From: Desmodus rotundus
Taxonomy: Eukaryota > Chordata > Mammalia > Chiroptera > Phyllostomidae
Assembly: GCF_022682495.2 (NCBI RefSeq)
Contig: NC_071398.1
Span: 95,445,705 to 95,509,704 of the forward strand
DNA: 64,000 nucleotides
Reading direction: 5' to 3'
Made by a program: the position numbers and the translations under genes. A model generated the notes under the pieces. That model was not told where the DNA came from and did no database searches. It saw nothing but the letters and a program-made list of their open reading frames with translations. This document shows, in pieces, positions 34,701-47,237 of the stretch (the stretch's first letter is position 1; each line of letters opens with the position of its first letter).

Positions 34701-37591
34701 GGTGGTGATGGAGGCACTGCTCTATACTAACCCTTGCTGGGTTTCACCTGGGCTCGTGGCTCCCCATGAAGATGGTCTCCCCCAGCCTGCCCTACAGCAG
34801 TGCGGGGAGACCACATCACTGGCTGTGGACGGAAGCAAAGGTGACGGGCGCTGTTTCCCACCAGTGCTCTTACAGGGGTGAGGGTCTGTCCCCCTTCCTT
34901 TCTCCTCTGGACAGCGATCTGGCCACAGCTCTCGCAGCTCCTTGAACCCACTCACGGAAGCCGTTTGTGAGAACAGCAGAGCTGTCCTGCTAGCCTTTGA
35001 CCTCTCAACCCTGAACTGCGTGTGAGAAAGCCACTGAATTTTAAGATAATACAATTAATTATGTCACAGAAAATGAAGAACAGAGTTCACCGCTCAGCAT
35101 TTGTTGACTGCACAGTATCTCAGGCAGCAGCTATCTTTGCAAACCATTTGCAGACCAGCAAGAAGAATGTCCTTATTTAATTACAGAAAAATGTATGCAA
35201 CAACTTCTGTTAGTTTTCAATATTTAAGATCTGTTGTAGATAAATATACTGGGAAATCTATCCTGGACATTGAAGTTTATATATTGAAAGAATGTTCCAG
35301 AAATGTTATCGAAACCTTGTAACTTTTAGGTATCGAGATTTATTTTCTGAAACAATGAACTACCATGTTATTTTTTTTTCATGCCATACAACCTCCGGCA
35401 TTAAAATAGCACTAAGTTGAAAATCTGTCCTTTCCCTTTTTCTTCTATTATTCCAATTAAGCTTTAAGATCGGTAAATGGCACAGAAACCTTCTGTGGAC
35501 AGCTCATCTACATACGGAAGCCAGGTATTCACTTACCTGTCACCTGACTTAAAATAGAACAGTGACAGGTAATCCCCCAGCAGAGAGGTGCAAGTCGGAA
35601 GGCAGGCCCCTTTCTCCCCTACAGAAGTTACAGAGTTAAGTCTTATAAACTTTCCACAAAGTAAGGGCTTTGGTAAACATATCTCTCTTATCAGGAAGAT
35701 TTTATCGCAAAAAAGAGGTATGCTGTTCTTCAGGGAAGACAAGAGAAACCACCTGTCCTAAGTGACAGACCACAGACACAGCTCTGTTACCGCTGGAAAG
35801 GCATGTGTCAGGGCTGCTGCACCCATGGTTATGATGTGCGTGCAAGTCAGAACTCCTGGGGGAGACTCTCCAAATCCTCAGAGCTGTATGGCTTTACCGC
35901 ATGGCTCTTGCAAATAAGTATGAAGAGAGTGAACCATGAATGGTGCCACCTGTGTCACACATAACAGAGACACACGCTTTCACACAGTGCTAGACAGTAA
36001 CTAAACTTCAGGTAATTGTGCTGCTTGATGGCTTCACCAGATGACAATGGAAGTAACAGCATTAAAGCGGATGCCATTAAAATGGCACATGTGTCAATTA
36101 TTTTCACTATTTTCTAGTTAAAGCACACAGCCTATAAACATCTGGAATAAATTTTGTTGTAAAATGAATCCTTCTCTGAAAACCTAGAAGGGACCAGAAT
36201 TCACAGCTCATGTCAACAAACCGCCATGCCTCATCTCCTAGATTGATATACGTTTTCCACATGAAATCAACTCATCTGATTAGACACAGCTGGCACTGTG
36301 CCAGACAGACTCAGTTTCTGCTCTATTCCTCTGCATTTGTTTATACCTTGCTTTTAAGTCATAAGACATTTCTAGATGTGGGTGTGTTCTTTTCTGAGAC
36401 TATGAAACTCACTGAGATCAAAGAGCAAGTATCTGGCTTTTTTTTATAAGGCATGGCGCACCTCTGCCACATGATAAATGCACAGTCCCAGCTTATGCAA
36501 GGATGGAACAGGTCCAATCCTTTGGAGTTAGTTTTCCAGAACAATGGATGTGAGCTGCTCTGTCCACATTCTCTTGCCAGGGCCCCTTTGTGAGGTAAGT
36601 TGCAGGGGCTGTTGGCAGGACCAAGGAGTGAAATCTATGGAACAGGCCGCAGTTGTCTGTCCCACGCAGACAGGGAGCACAGGGCCATGTCCCCTAACAC
36701 CCACCAACCACAGACACTGCCACTGAGCAAGCCTGTGCGCTTATTTCATATAAACAGAGTCCCCAAAAGCTTGAGTGTCTCCCCAACTCAATGCATACTT
36801 CAAGTTTTCAAAGGTAAAAAGCAAATGTTATGTTTGCTCACTTGACCTATAAAGCCAAGGCAGGGCGCCAAGGGTAGGAGCTACTGGGACAGCAATGCCA
36901 GAAACACGGCAATAAGAGGTCGTTTCCAAACTGAGCAGGGCTTTGGGTTCTACGCTGAGCCTCGTCAGCACATCACAGAAGCTCCCAGGAGAAAACGGGT
37001 ATCTGGAATAAAACAAGCCCTGGTGCTAGACACAGTGTAGAAACCACTGTCTCCGGAGTCCTCTCTAGCTCTGTCCTCTCCCTCCAAGGCAAGCACAGCC
37101 TGATGTCTGGGAGCCAAGGGACCCTGCACTGCTCGGTCACGTGTCTCTATGTTCGGCAGCTTAGGAGAACCACGGAGTAACAAGGGAACTTTGATTTTTA
37201 TAATACACGATGATTCGATTACATAATAGGAGTATTTGAATGGGCTATGTTCAACATCTTAAATCTAGTACGACAGACAATGTCATTACAAAGCAAATAA
37301 TGCGCTCACAAAACTTACTGCCAGTCTTATAAGCACATTCTCACGTTGTATAAGCAATAGTTAAAAAACTCAAAATATCCTCCATAGGGGACCCCTTTTC
37401 ACAGAAGGATAAAGCTCAGCAAAAGTAACAAAACTACTCAAATCATGTAAATTTACACTCGATTTAGCTATTATATTATTCTGCATGTATCCAACCAAAC
37501 AGTTCACACTCATTAAATAAAAACCTTGCTTTCTTAGGTATTTTATGGTGTTTTACATCAAGTACAAACATCTCTGACACAGCCACAAAGG

Positions 37592-38200
37592 TGGGCTTCA
37601 TCAAAGTTAAAAGTTTTTGTGCAAAGGGCATAATCAAGAAAGTCAAAAGAGCCCCCACTGGTGTGGCTCAAGGAGCTGGGTGTTGTACTGCAAGGGGAAA
37701 GGTCGCCAGTTCGATTCCTGGTCAGAGCACATGCCTGGGTCGCGGATTCAGTCCCTGGTTGGGGCATGTAGGAGAGGCAAGTGATAAATGTTTTTCTCAC
37801 CCATCCACGTTTCTCTCCACCTCTTTCTCCCTCCCTCTCCCTCTCTCTAAAGATAATAAAATCTTTTTTTTTTAAGTCAAAAGACAATCTACAGAATGGG
37901 AGAAAATATTTGCAAGTAACATATCTGTTGAGGGATTCTCCTATACCTGATGAGAGTTTAATATCCAGAAAATATAAAGAACTCTTACAACTCAAGAACA
38001 AGAGAAACAACACAATTTAAAAAAATGGACAAAGACTTCAATAGACATTCCTCCAAGGAAAATATACAAATGGCTAATAAGCACATGAAAAGATGCTCAA
38101 CATAATTAGTCATTAAGGAAATGCAAATCAGACACACAATGATACCACTTCACAATCACTAGGATGGCTAGGATAAAAAAACCAAAACGGCAACATCATT
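37592..38200 (+). mobile_element. Old L1 ORF2 fragment split by a Ves SINE
   Basis: GGGCTTCATCAAAGTTAAAA, GTGCAAAGGGCATAATCAAG, [SINE], AGAATGGGAGAAAATATTTG, AATATCCAGAAAATATAAAG, AATGGACAAAGACTTCAATA, AAGCACATGAAAAGATGCTC and AAATGCAAATCAGACACACA are the familiar order of the L1 ORF2 3' portion. Stops and indels break the frame. The Ves insertion at 37651-37873 is younger. Confidence 0.88.
37651..37873 (+). mobile_element. Ves-type SINE nested in L1
   Basis: GCCCCCACTGGTGTGGCTCA head, GGTCGCCAGTTCGATTCCTG, GAGCACATGCCTGGGTCGCG, CT-rich body and an A/T tail ending in a T9 run. The exact 11-bp duplication AAGTCAAAAGA (37640-37650 and 37874-37884) is derived from the host L1. Confidence 0.95.
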
Positions 38201-39114
38201 CAACAACAGGGTAAAATACACATTAATATTTCTCAACTTGATATGGAACTTTAAATCCAGATTTCTCCCTCATTCAAGTAAGCCTTCAGTCAACCGTCCA
38301 GTTGCACATCCAGCCCTGCACTTCCCACCACACCCTATCACCCACCGAGCTTTCCAATAAGGATGCCGTGCAGCTGACCCGGACTGCTTAGGTTTTTAGC
38401 ATCACAAACCTTTTATAATGAATGGCACACTTTAAACCACTCCTTATGGGCAACAACGTCTTCACAGTTGCCTCTAGAGGTGGCTCTATGATAACTGTGC
38501 CTGAAATGACAGTTTACATCCAGACGCCATCATTCTCAAGACTGCAGACACCCCCCTCAGTATCATTTTAGAAATCACTCCCGTCCAAAGGTCTCCTTGT
38601 GGAAATTTTGGTCCATTTCTTATCTACTGACACCCAGTGCTACGTGGCTTGTACGGTAGTATCGCCAATCACGTGCTCAGAATGGGGTCCCCCACGCCCT
38701 ACAGGAACACTGTCACGTCCCAACTGCACTGTTGTTCACCTCCAAGGCTGTCTCTGAAGACTCAGAAATGTAGAATTTCTGGAAGTTCTGCGCCACAGAA
38801 AAGTGCTTACCTGATGTTAAACGAGTTTCTCAGCGCACACGCAGACACACATTCCACTCACGACCTGAGCGTCAAAGCTCCTGCATTTCACTGGAGGCAC
38901 ATTTCTTAAGTCCAGAGCTTTGAAGGGACAACGCCAACTAGGGAGCAATATGTAATTCTGCATGTTTGGGTGCCGAACCGGGAGTACAGGCAAGCCCCTT
39001 AAAACTGTACTAACCCAGATCATACATGTGTGTCCGGGAATTCTGGGAAGAGTTTCCCAAGCTCTCCACCTCAAATGGAGGATTTTAGAGGATGCATACA
39101 ATGGAAAAAAAACT

Positions 39115-39265
39115 CGCTGCTGGAGTCAGAGGTTGGAACTTGGAATTTAACGTTCCAGCTTTGTCACTAAGCTCCCTGAGACTTCCAGACCTTTAGCTTC
39201 CTCCCGTGTTAGATGACCTTAGGGGGCACTGAGAATTGAATGGGCAATATAAGTCTAGCACTTTG
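39115..39265 (+). mobile_element. MIR fragment, diverged
   Basis: CTGCTGGAGTCAGAGGTTGG, TTCCAGCTTTGTCACTAAGC, TTTAGCTTCCTCCCGTGTTA and GAGAATTGAATGGGCAATAT are in MIR order, plus strand. Confidence 0.55.
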
Positions 39266-40544
39266 AGACAAAGAGAGCGCTAATTAAACAACCCCTAGTT
39301 CACTCTTCCCACTGCCCCATGGGAGGTGTTTCTACCCTCTTTCTCGCTATCCTGGAGGCAGGTTGGGGTTTTCTTTCTTTTTCTGGCCCTAGCACATCAC
39401 ATGACATAAACTGGGTGCTCATTTTTTGTAAAATGGAATGGAAGATAAGTTTGAATGTGTACTTTTATGCTTTATAAAAGCCTTGTTTACCACAGGGCTT
39501 CAGCCCTTGTTTCAGGGCCCTGAACTTTCCTCGGTGGACCTCACTGGCGCTCAGGACGACACCCGCGGACTGCTCTGCACGCCCAGGGTCGTGGAGCCTG
39601 CCGGCTTGTCTGTCAGTGCTTCACTAGCACCTGATGGTTTTGCCTGGGGGGAGCAGATCAATACTTTTAAAAGTTCCAACTCCTCTTCATTTTGTGCAGT
39701 CACCCAGAATTTCCCCCAGCTCTTTCTGTCCAGCCCATTGTACTATAGCAACTGTGCAATCAACACGTTATTTTGGTAAAGGTTCCCCAGTCATACAGCA
39801 AGGGACTACACGCTGCTCAGCCACATGGAGGAATTTACTGAAACAGTGACAGGTGTTCGAAGCGATTCACTAACTTTCCGGTGGGAAGTTCTCATCGTTA
39901 GCTTTCTTTTTCCTGACACTGAGTTTAAATCTGTGTCTTTAGCAGCGTCTACTCATTAGCCATGACCCCGCCTTCTATTCCAGCCCCACACAACAGTCCC
40001 TCAGGAATCTGAGGGCGACTGCTAGCCCCCTCACCCAGCGGGTGCCGCTTCCCTTGTGACAGGGTCTCAGGTCAGTTTTATCGGCCTGAACCCTCCACCA
40101 CGAGAGATGCCAAGTGTCTTAGTGTCATGGTGCGATCTTCTTCTCATGCACTGTTGACATTTAAAAACTGTCTGTAATACACCTATATTTCCTTCATGAT
40201 GATGAAGTGACTTAAAAGAACACCGCATCATAGCAGTCATTCGAATGCTTTCTCTAAAATACTAAAATGTGCTTCGTGATAAAGTTTATATTCCAATCTG
40301 AAGGGAAAAGGAAACAGAACAGAATTGGAGCGGGAGAGTTGAAAAGTGCTGGACTCATTCCTTCCAGACACGGCAACTTTCAGGATTCAAGTCACAGAGA
40401 GATCTTCGATCTGAAAGGGCTCGCCCAAGTCCCCCTCTAAAAATGAGCAAATTTAGAACTAGAAAGGTCAAGTGAACTGCCAAGTTTAAATCATTACCCT
40501 GATCTGTTTGACAGTGCCATAAAATTAATGTCTTCTCTGCTTAA

Positions 40545-41090
40545 AACCTTTTAAACAGCTGTTCATCGCCCTACGCTTCAAGTCTAATGCCATTTGCACG
40601 ACTATTGAGGCCGCTCCTGCTTGGGTCCTGCCGTCTTCTCCAGCCTCGCCCTGTTCTCCCACACTCCATTTATTTAATTTCTTTAAGTTCTTCTTTTGCT
40701 CACCTCTGAGACTTAAAATATACTGACTCCTCTTCCCTTTACCCTCACTCTCTCCACCTGACTCAATCCTGCCCCTTTTCTGGGTCCTCCCAGGCCCTAG
40801 CTCGGACCGGTCACCCCTAGACATTCTCGTGGACCCAGGAGCCCTGGTTTAGACATTAGGACCGCCCCCCCCCATACATCCCTACAGGACCCGGACCCTC
40901 CCTTGTCACAAAACTCCTAACGTTTTTCCAGTGATCACTGTGTAGTATCTGCATTGCCTGCTAGGCTGCACAACCTCTGAAGGTAGGAAACACATTCTCC
41001 TGTCTCTCTTCTGTGGTCTTAGCACAGGCACATTCCTGGGCACAAAGTGCACACCGTGCTTAATACACAATACGGTTTACGAAGGCTCAA
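40545..41090 (+). mobile_element. L2 LINE 3' portion
   Basis: AACCTTTTAAACAGCTGTTC, TCAAGTCTAATGCCATTTGC, GTCCTGCCGTCTTCTCCAGC, CTCTGAAGGTAGGAAACACA, GGTCTTAGCACAGGCACATT and CCTGGGCACAAAGTGCACAC follow the L2 3' end (...ctgcctacctctccag...gggcagggac...cccagcacagtgcctggcacatag). A C-run sits at 40867-40873. Confidence 0.68.
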
Positions 41091-41874
41091 GTATCTGCTC
41101 AAAGGCCGTCAACATCCTATTCGACACAGAACCCTCCGGGTTTGAGTTTCATCTCCCCCCCGCCCCGCCCGGTTATGCTTCATGAACACACTGTTCCAAG
41201 CAGATCTTTCTGGATCCTAACTCAGCCAACCAATCCACTAGGTCCTCTATAAATATGCCTTTATATACTTAAGTGTCTTTCCTTTAAAGAACTGCCCAAA
41301 GATAACTTTGAACATAAGCCACCTTTGATTCTTGTCTGGCCTTTTAAATCGCCGCTTTTGGAATATTAAGGTTTTTTTCCATTACACCAACAAGCACTTT
41401 TAGCTTTTCTCAGAGACATACTGGAATAAATGAGTTAAAAAATGAGATTTAAATCAGACGGCAACAGAACCAAGTTCAAACAATGACTCTCTCGTCAGCA
41501 TGTGTCAAATTCAAAGCAGCCAGCCCATTCGCTGTAAGTGTGCTTGCGGCAGAACAGGCCCCCTCTCCGCGTGTAAAGCACAAAGGCAGACGTGGGACTT
41601 GGGGACCGACACAGGCATGTCTACCGCAGCGCCCAAACCCGGAGAGGAAGTACGTAAGCATCTGCTAGCAAGAGTGCCAGTCCTTGTTAGAGCAGTCACG
41701 CACCTTCGAGATGTGTGCCTCAAAAATTACAGGCTGCGTTTAACCAACCACCTTCCCCAGGACCGCTGAGGTGTAGAGTCGAGGATGCTGAGAATCGAAG
41801 GGACCCTGGCTTTCGTAACTCGTGAGTGAGTACGAAGCACAGTCATGCATTTTGGAAAATCAGATGAAGGGGAC

Positions 41875-42040
41875 TGCCCCAGAGCCAGGGGGCCTGCACT
41901 CAGATGCTGACTCTATTACTTTCCAGCAGTGTGCCCTGAACTAGCTACTTAATCTGTGCTTCAACCTGACCTTCTGTAAAATAAGCCTAAAAATCTGCAC
42001 CTGCCTCACAGAGTTGTCACAAAGGCTGAGTGAGTTTTTA
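41875..42040 (+). mobile_element. MIR SINE
   Basis: GCCAGGGGGCCTGCACTCAG, CTCTATTACTTTCCAGCAGT, AACTAGCTACTTAATCTGTG, CTTCTGTAAAATAAGCCTAA and CTCACAGAGTTGTCACAAAG give a clear MIR order. Confidence 0.75.
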
Positions 42041-43799
42041 AAAAAATAATGTGATAAGTAAGTTAAAAATGTAAAATAATGTTATTCTTTTATTCTGCAT
42101 CTATTTGAATACTATTAAGATGAAACCCGGGTTATAACGCTGAAGGGTTTGTGGGCCTTGCCCTTTATGTTCCTTATTATGTCACGTCTCGTGCATCTCA
42201 GTGTGTGAACGTATTAATTTCCTATTCTTGCTCCAAAGCTAATATCAAGTCAACACTGAATCAAAAAAGGAAATGAACCCTTTCCCTTTGTAGGGGTACT
42301 ACACACACCAAAGGCAAGCACATTTTGTTGTTATATGGGAAGATTTCTAAAAGCTAAGGAAGACCGATAATCTGCCCAAGGAGAAGGGCCACGGAGACAC
42401 CTGGAGCAAGGTGGGGGGGCCTGTGCCCTCAATGCCGTCGCCTCAGGCAGTAGCCTGGCCTCAACAGGTCACAGGTGAGTGGAGTTTTCCAGTATAAATT
42501 TGCAATGATTTATATAATGTCCAAATATGTTTGATATACAAAAACTACTACATTGGTTAAAAAATTGAGTAGGCTGAATGCCTTCATTACATGCTGGAAT
42601 TAGTAGTTTCATTTTACATTGTATCACTTCCAATTTGTTTAGCCTTTAGATGGTTTCAATACTTTACTCTCACATCTGCAGAGACTACATACGTACAACA
42701 GTTTCTATCCTTCCTAATTGGCAGAAGCTAATAGCTTTCATTAAGGTATTCCATTTACTTACCTGACCACTTTTGGTGGAACAGCTACCATGTTTTGACC
42801 TGGCGAGAGTTGAGAAAGTCCTCGTCTCTAGACACATATGTTCGCAAATGACCTCTTTTCTCCCTGGGTCCAGTGCCGACAACCCTCTTGCACCCAGTGC
42901 AGTGCGCTATAAACGCACTTCCGTCGAGGATTATAAAGAGCGTTCACTTCCTGACATAATAGATTAGAGTCCTTCTTAGGAGAAAGATGAACTTGTGGGG
43001 CCAGCCCACTCATTCATGCCACTCTTAGTGAGGTAAAATACACGCAGGTCTCTTCCAGCCTCCTCTCTCGTCCTCACTGAGAAGGCTGGTCACTGAAGGG
43101 CTTGAATTCTTGCGTGACAGTCCCGAGTGCTAAGTTACGCCCTGTTTTTAAATCTTCTTTGAAGAGTTCAAGTGGATGACAAATTAGACTACACATTTAC
43201 AGATATTAAGACTTTAAATGGGAGATATATTTCCTGTCTCTTTAATAAGAAGAAAGCTGTTCAGCCAACACCCAAGAGAGCAAGCAATTTGCACCTTTCA
43301 GGCAGAAGCAATAAAAATGATCATTTTACACAAAAGAATCAAATTACCCTAAGTGCCACTGTTAGGTTGGAGGGCACGGAAGAGCTTTTGGGCTTCTAAT
43401 GAAAGGCCGTGTTTTAATTATTAAGAGAAATTTTTGCTGATTCAAGTATTTATCACATGTTGCGTGGTTTTAACACCACCCTGGGTATACTGAATCCTGA
43501 ACCATCACAATTACTGCCACAATCTGTCGGCTTGGACTGTGTTCAGAGATGGCTCAGTAAATGCACAGGGGACCTTAACGCACCTGTGGAACGGCCGGAC
43601 GCATGTGCTCGAATGCAGCGTTTGTGGCCTGGAGACATTCTCCAAACCCTGCACCCAAAGAACAGCCTGCAAAGGGTCTGCCACAAACTATTTTTTAAAA
43701 AACCCTGTAAACGAAAGAGCTGGTTGTTCATCAGGATCCTAAATACTTGGATCATTCCACCAGAGGACGCCTGAGGAGGCACAGTGGAGGCACGTTATT

Positions 43800-44000
43800 A
43801 CATTATATTATTGTAGTTATTCTACTTTATTAGCAGTTATTATTGTTCATCTCTTACTGCACCTGATTCATAAACTAAACCGTATCAGAGGTATGTATGC
43901 ATGTATAGTATCTATAGGGTTTGGGGCCATCAGTGGTCTCAGGCATCCGCCGGGGGCCTTGGGACAAATGCCCCCAGATGAGGGCAGGACTACTGTGTAG
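43800..44000 (+). mobile_element. Tigger-type (TcMar) DNA transposon relic, 3' end
   Basis: GTATGCATGTATAGTATCTA, TAGGGTTTGGGGCCATCAGT, GGTCTCAGGCATCCGCCGGG and GATGAGGGCAGGACTACTGT match the 3' end of Tigger-family elements (agggttcggtactatccgcggtttcaggcatccactgggg...ggggactactg). It has no coding capacity. Confidence 0.6.
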
Positions 44001-44149
44001 TGTCGTTTTCTGGTGACAAATCTGTGGATATGCAGGTTTTGTGACTATAAGCTATAAGTGCTGTCGAAAACACAGGTTTACGCATTTTGGAGAGCTAACC
44101 TCACCACAGTGGTCACATAATGGGTCGATTGTTACATACGTGGTAGACG

Positions 44150-44540
44150 GTTGTTCAGCGAATATTCGTTTCCCCCTCCTACCTCTATGGTGGAGTACAT
44201 TTTCCTGCCCCACTATGCTGAAAGTGGCCTTTTGTCCAAGAGGGCGTGGACAAAGTCCAAGTGCGCTAGCTCTAAGCCTAGGCCTTTAAAGAGGCATCAA
44301 ATGTTCCCACTAACCCCATCTGGGAACTTCCAAACCCTGTCCTGAGAACACGCTCCAGACAGCCTGCTGATTGCAGAAGAAATGGAGGCATGGAACAGAT
44401 CTGACCAAATCTGGGTCCTGGCGCTAAGGAAGCTCAGCTGTGCGCAGCCAAGACCAGCCAAGACCAGCCAAGATCAGCCAAACCCTAGCACCCAAAGACA
44501 CGTGAGGCAATAGATCGCTTGTTGCTATGTGCCACTGAGA
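44150..44540. repeat. Old interspersed repeat with internal 10-bp tandem array
   Basis: CCGTTCATCC-type text is not found. Instead CAGCCTGCTGATTGCAGAAG, AAGGAAGCTCAGCTGTGCGC, repeated AGACCAGCCA units and GACACGTGAGGCAATAGATC...GCCACTGAGATTTATGG resemble the widespread mammalian repeat ending 'cagccaagatcagc...catgagaaataaat...aagccactgagtttt'. The class is not assigned. The array at 44446-44482 has a 10-bp period, just over three units. Confidence 0.45.
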
Positions 44541-45719
44541 TTTATGGCTGTTAACTGCAGAACAGTATCAGAGGAAGAAAGAATGAAAAAAATACTCTTT
44601 GAAAACCTTGCCTGATTAAATGACACTCTTCATTCCCTTTAGAAAGAAATCTGATACTCCTGGCATGCTGAATTCTTGTGGTTACTAGGCTGTTCCCACA
44701 ACTGAGTTTATGCTTAAAAAAAGAGTTAATTACACTGGTTCCCAAACATTTTATGTTCATAATAAAATAAGTGTGAAAGAAGCTGAATTGCTATTTCTAT
44801 AAAAACTCAGTTAAGCGATTTGAAAAGGCGTGACAAAGATGAGTGGCTAAATACCAAAGTCACTGTCACGGTAAATGGCGGCAACGCTACCATCAAAGAT
44901 GTCAAAACCGTTATAAAAAATCTCTACAGAGTTTGCACTATATTTCTTCATAAGGTTATTAATTTATTACCCCTCTTAGGAAGCTGAAACTAGAAATCAT
45001 GATGTGTTTCAGAATTTCTATTCAAAGAAAGGGCCCTGTACAAACAACTGTACTGATTTCACTGTTTTCCCCATCTCTGGCACATGGAATTGCTCTTAAT
45101 TTTTTTTTTTTAATTTGGCGTGCTAGATGAAATCTGTATGCCAAGCCGGTAAGGAGGAAGTAATTTCAGAATGCTTAACCCCTCTCCCATTTACAGAGCA
45201 GAGGGACTGTAGCTCCCTGAAAGGGCTCCTTCCTTCGCTGCCCGGGGCTGCTATTTTGGTGTCTGCCAGTCAAGAACAGAAACCCAGCGCCAACGCTGCC
45301 TAGACGGGCTAGTCTGCGTACAAAGCTTTTGTGAAGGGACAGTGTTCTAACCACGAGCACCAAGGGTCTTACAGGGATGTCGATGAAAATTTCTAGCCGT
45401 GGAACATGGTAAAGCCAGAATGGTCATCTTTTCTCCTCTACATGCTTAGCATCCAGCTTGCCCATTCAAATCGTCATGACAACAATCTCTCCAATTTTAT
45501 ACAGTGGGAAGCTCAGATTTTCAACATCTCTCCATTATTTACACTTCTCACATGGACCTGTGGTTGCTTCTTCCTAAGTAATGCTACTGTTTTTATCCAC
45601 TGAGAGGACTAACCAGCAAGGGTGAACTAGTACTCACACCGCCTCAGTCAAGGGCGTACATCTAGACACTTGTCAACTCTTTTCACCTGCACTGTGGTGA
45701 TGTCCTTTAAACTTTTTTC

Positions 45720-46079
45720 CATGGGTCACTTGGCCCCTGTCAGTCCGTCACTGCCAGATTATTGCTGCAGTAATGGATATACCTCCTCAGCTGTGGGTTT
45801 GGCCCATACAAATCCCTCCTACCGATTCTATGTTGCCTTCCCATCATCCTGAGGCTCAACCCAAGACCTGCTGTCCCATCTTCAGGGCAGAAGGCTTCCA
45901 GTTTCCTGCAGGGCTCATACTGATCGCCTAAGGAAAGTAATCCTCCAGGCTGACCCAACTACTCCCTGTTCTTCTGCCCACCCCTCCTTCCTCCATCCCA
46001 AGGGTGCCTTATCGACTCAGCCCACTCCTTCCTCTAGGCTTTGACCAAACAGTGTGAATAGCCCTTCCCTTGTTAGAAG
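45720..46079 (+). mobile_element. Possible L2 fragment
   Basis: GGCCCATACAAATCCCTCCT, CCCAAGACCTGCTGTCCCAT, GTTCTTCTGCCCACCCCTCC and CCCACTCCTTCCTCTAGGCT have L2-like pyrimidine-rich composition, directly before a MIR and a clearer L2 tail. Assignment is uncertain. Confidence 0.35.
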
Positions 46080-46290
46080 AGGGGACAATTAGTAAGCACT
46101 TTCTCTGTGCTAAATATTTTACAAGTGGTTCGTTGAATTCTTACTGTAATCTAGGGAGGCAGTACATGTCCCTCACTTATCAGAGGAGGAAAGTGGACCT
46201 CACAGGAATTAAGTAATTTACCAGTAAGTTGCAGATGTAAAACTTGAACTGAGGACTGTGTAACGTTAAGCTCCCCAAGTAGGTAACTGC
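46080..46290 (-). mobile_element. MIR SINE
   Basis: AATTAGTAAGCACTTTCTCT, GTGGTTCGTTGAATTCTTAC, CTTATCAGAGGAGGAAAGTG, GGAATTAAGTAATTTACCAG and CTTGAACTGAGGACTGTG are an antisense MIR in full order. Confidence 0.75.
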
Positions 46291-46750
46291 TCAGGCCTTA
46301 CACAAGCTGCTCCCCTGCTCAGAAAGGCCTGACTGCTTTCTATGGGCAGCCCAGCACCCATCAGCCTTCAAAGCCTAAGTTCTGGGCTAAGGTTCCAGTA
46401 CAGACACCAGAAAAAAGGGTCCTCACACTCCCTGTCTATCCCACTGTGGCAGCCAAGGATGAGTGGGGAAAATATAGTGGGGGGGGGGGGGGGAAGCAAA
46501 AAAAAAAAAATCCCAAACCTAACTTACATGCTTCCATCATCACCTTTTGAAGACTTCCTCCACCTTGTTCAACCAGTGGTAATTATTCCCCACTTCGTTC
46601 TGCCCTATGATATCAAATATCACCCCCATAAGTATTTATTTTGCTTCTCTCTTTTTCTCAACTGTGAGGTCTTTGAAGGAAAGGATTCTATTTATACCCA
46701 GCAATTGTAATAACCCCAAACTGTTTGTATATTACACACAGCCTTTACTA
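46291..46750 (+). mobile_element. L2 LINE 3' portion
   Basis: CAAGCTGCTCCCCTGCTCAG, GGCCTGACTGCTTTCTATGG, CAGCCTTCAAAGCCTAAGTT, TGTGAGGTCTTTGAAGGAAA and TTATACCCAGCAATTGTAAT follow L2 3' order. It contains the G15/A13 homopolymer pair at 46479-46510. Confidence 0.55.
46479..46510. repeat. G15 run followed by A13 run
   Basis: Fifteen G (46479-46493), AAGC, then thirteen A (46498-46510). Such neighbouring homopolymers are unstable and prone to sequencing length error. Confidence 0.9.
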
Positions 46751-47155
46751 ACATACATCAGAAGGCTATGTTCCCTTCCTAACCACTTTAGAGATTAAAA
46801 AGTTGAAATAATTCAGAAAATAAATTAACGTTTACTCTGAAATAGTCGAGCTTGACCGAAGACGCATTGGTTATTAGGCTGGTTCACCGTTCAAACATTA
46901 AATCATACATTTTGAATTTAAATACACATTCAAAGCTTCCTTTGGAATGCACGGCATATATAATAAAGGTAACAGGCATAATCTCTCCCTTTATTTATAC
47001 TGGTCAGGTACAAAAATAACTGGAAACAGTGGAGGTGATAGAGAGGAATGCTGGCCACTCCACTCAGAGACAAGACTTCTTCAGGGACTCCCTCCCTTAG
47101 CTGTTATTACCCCAGTGCCAGAGGCTGGGCAGCATCTAAAGACCCTTGTGGTGCC

Positions 47156-47237
47156 TGGGGCAGCAGGGGAGGGCTGGGGGAAGGGGGGCAGTAGGGAAGG
47201 GTGGGGGAGGAGGGATAGAGGGGAGGGTGAGGGGAGG
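47156..47237 (+). repeat. G-rich tract with G-quadruplex potential
   Basis: More than ten runs of three or more G within about 80 nt (for example GGGCTGGGGGAAGGGGGGCA, GGGAAGGGTGGGGGAGGAGG, GGGGAGGGTGAGGGGAGG). On the RABGAP1L-sense strand this is C-rich, so the G-quadruplex would form on the non-template DNA relative to plus-strand transcription. Confidence 0.85.

Noticed and set aside
37558..38013. 151-codon minus-strand open frame
   Set aside because: It is composed of antisense Ves SINE plus antisense L1 sequence and is a by-product of repeats.
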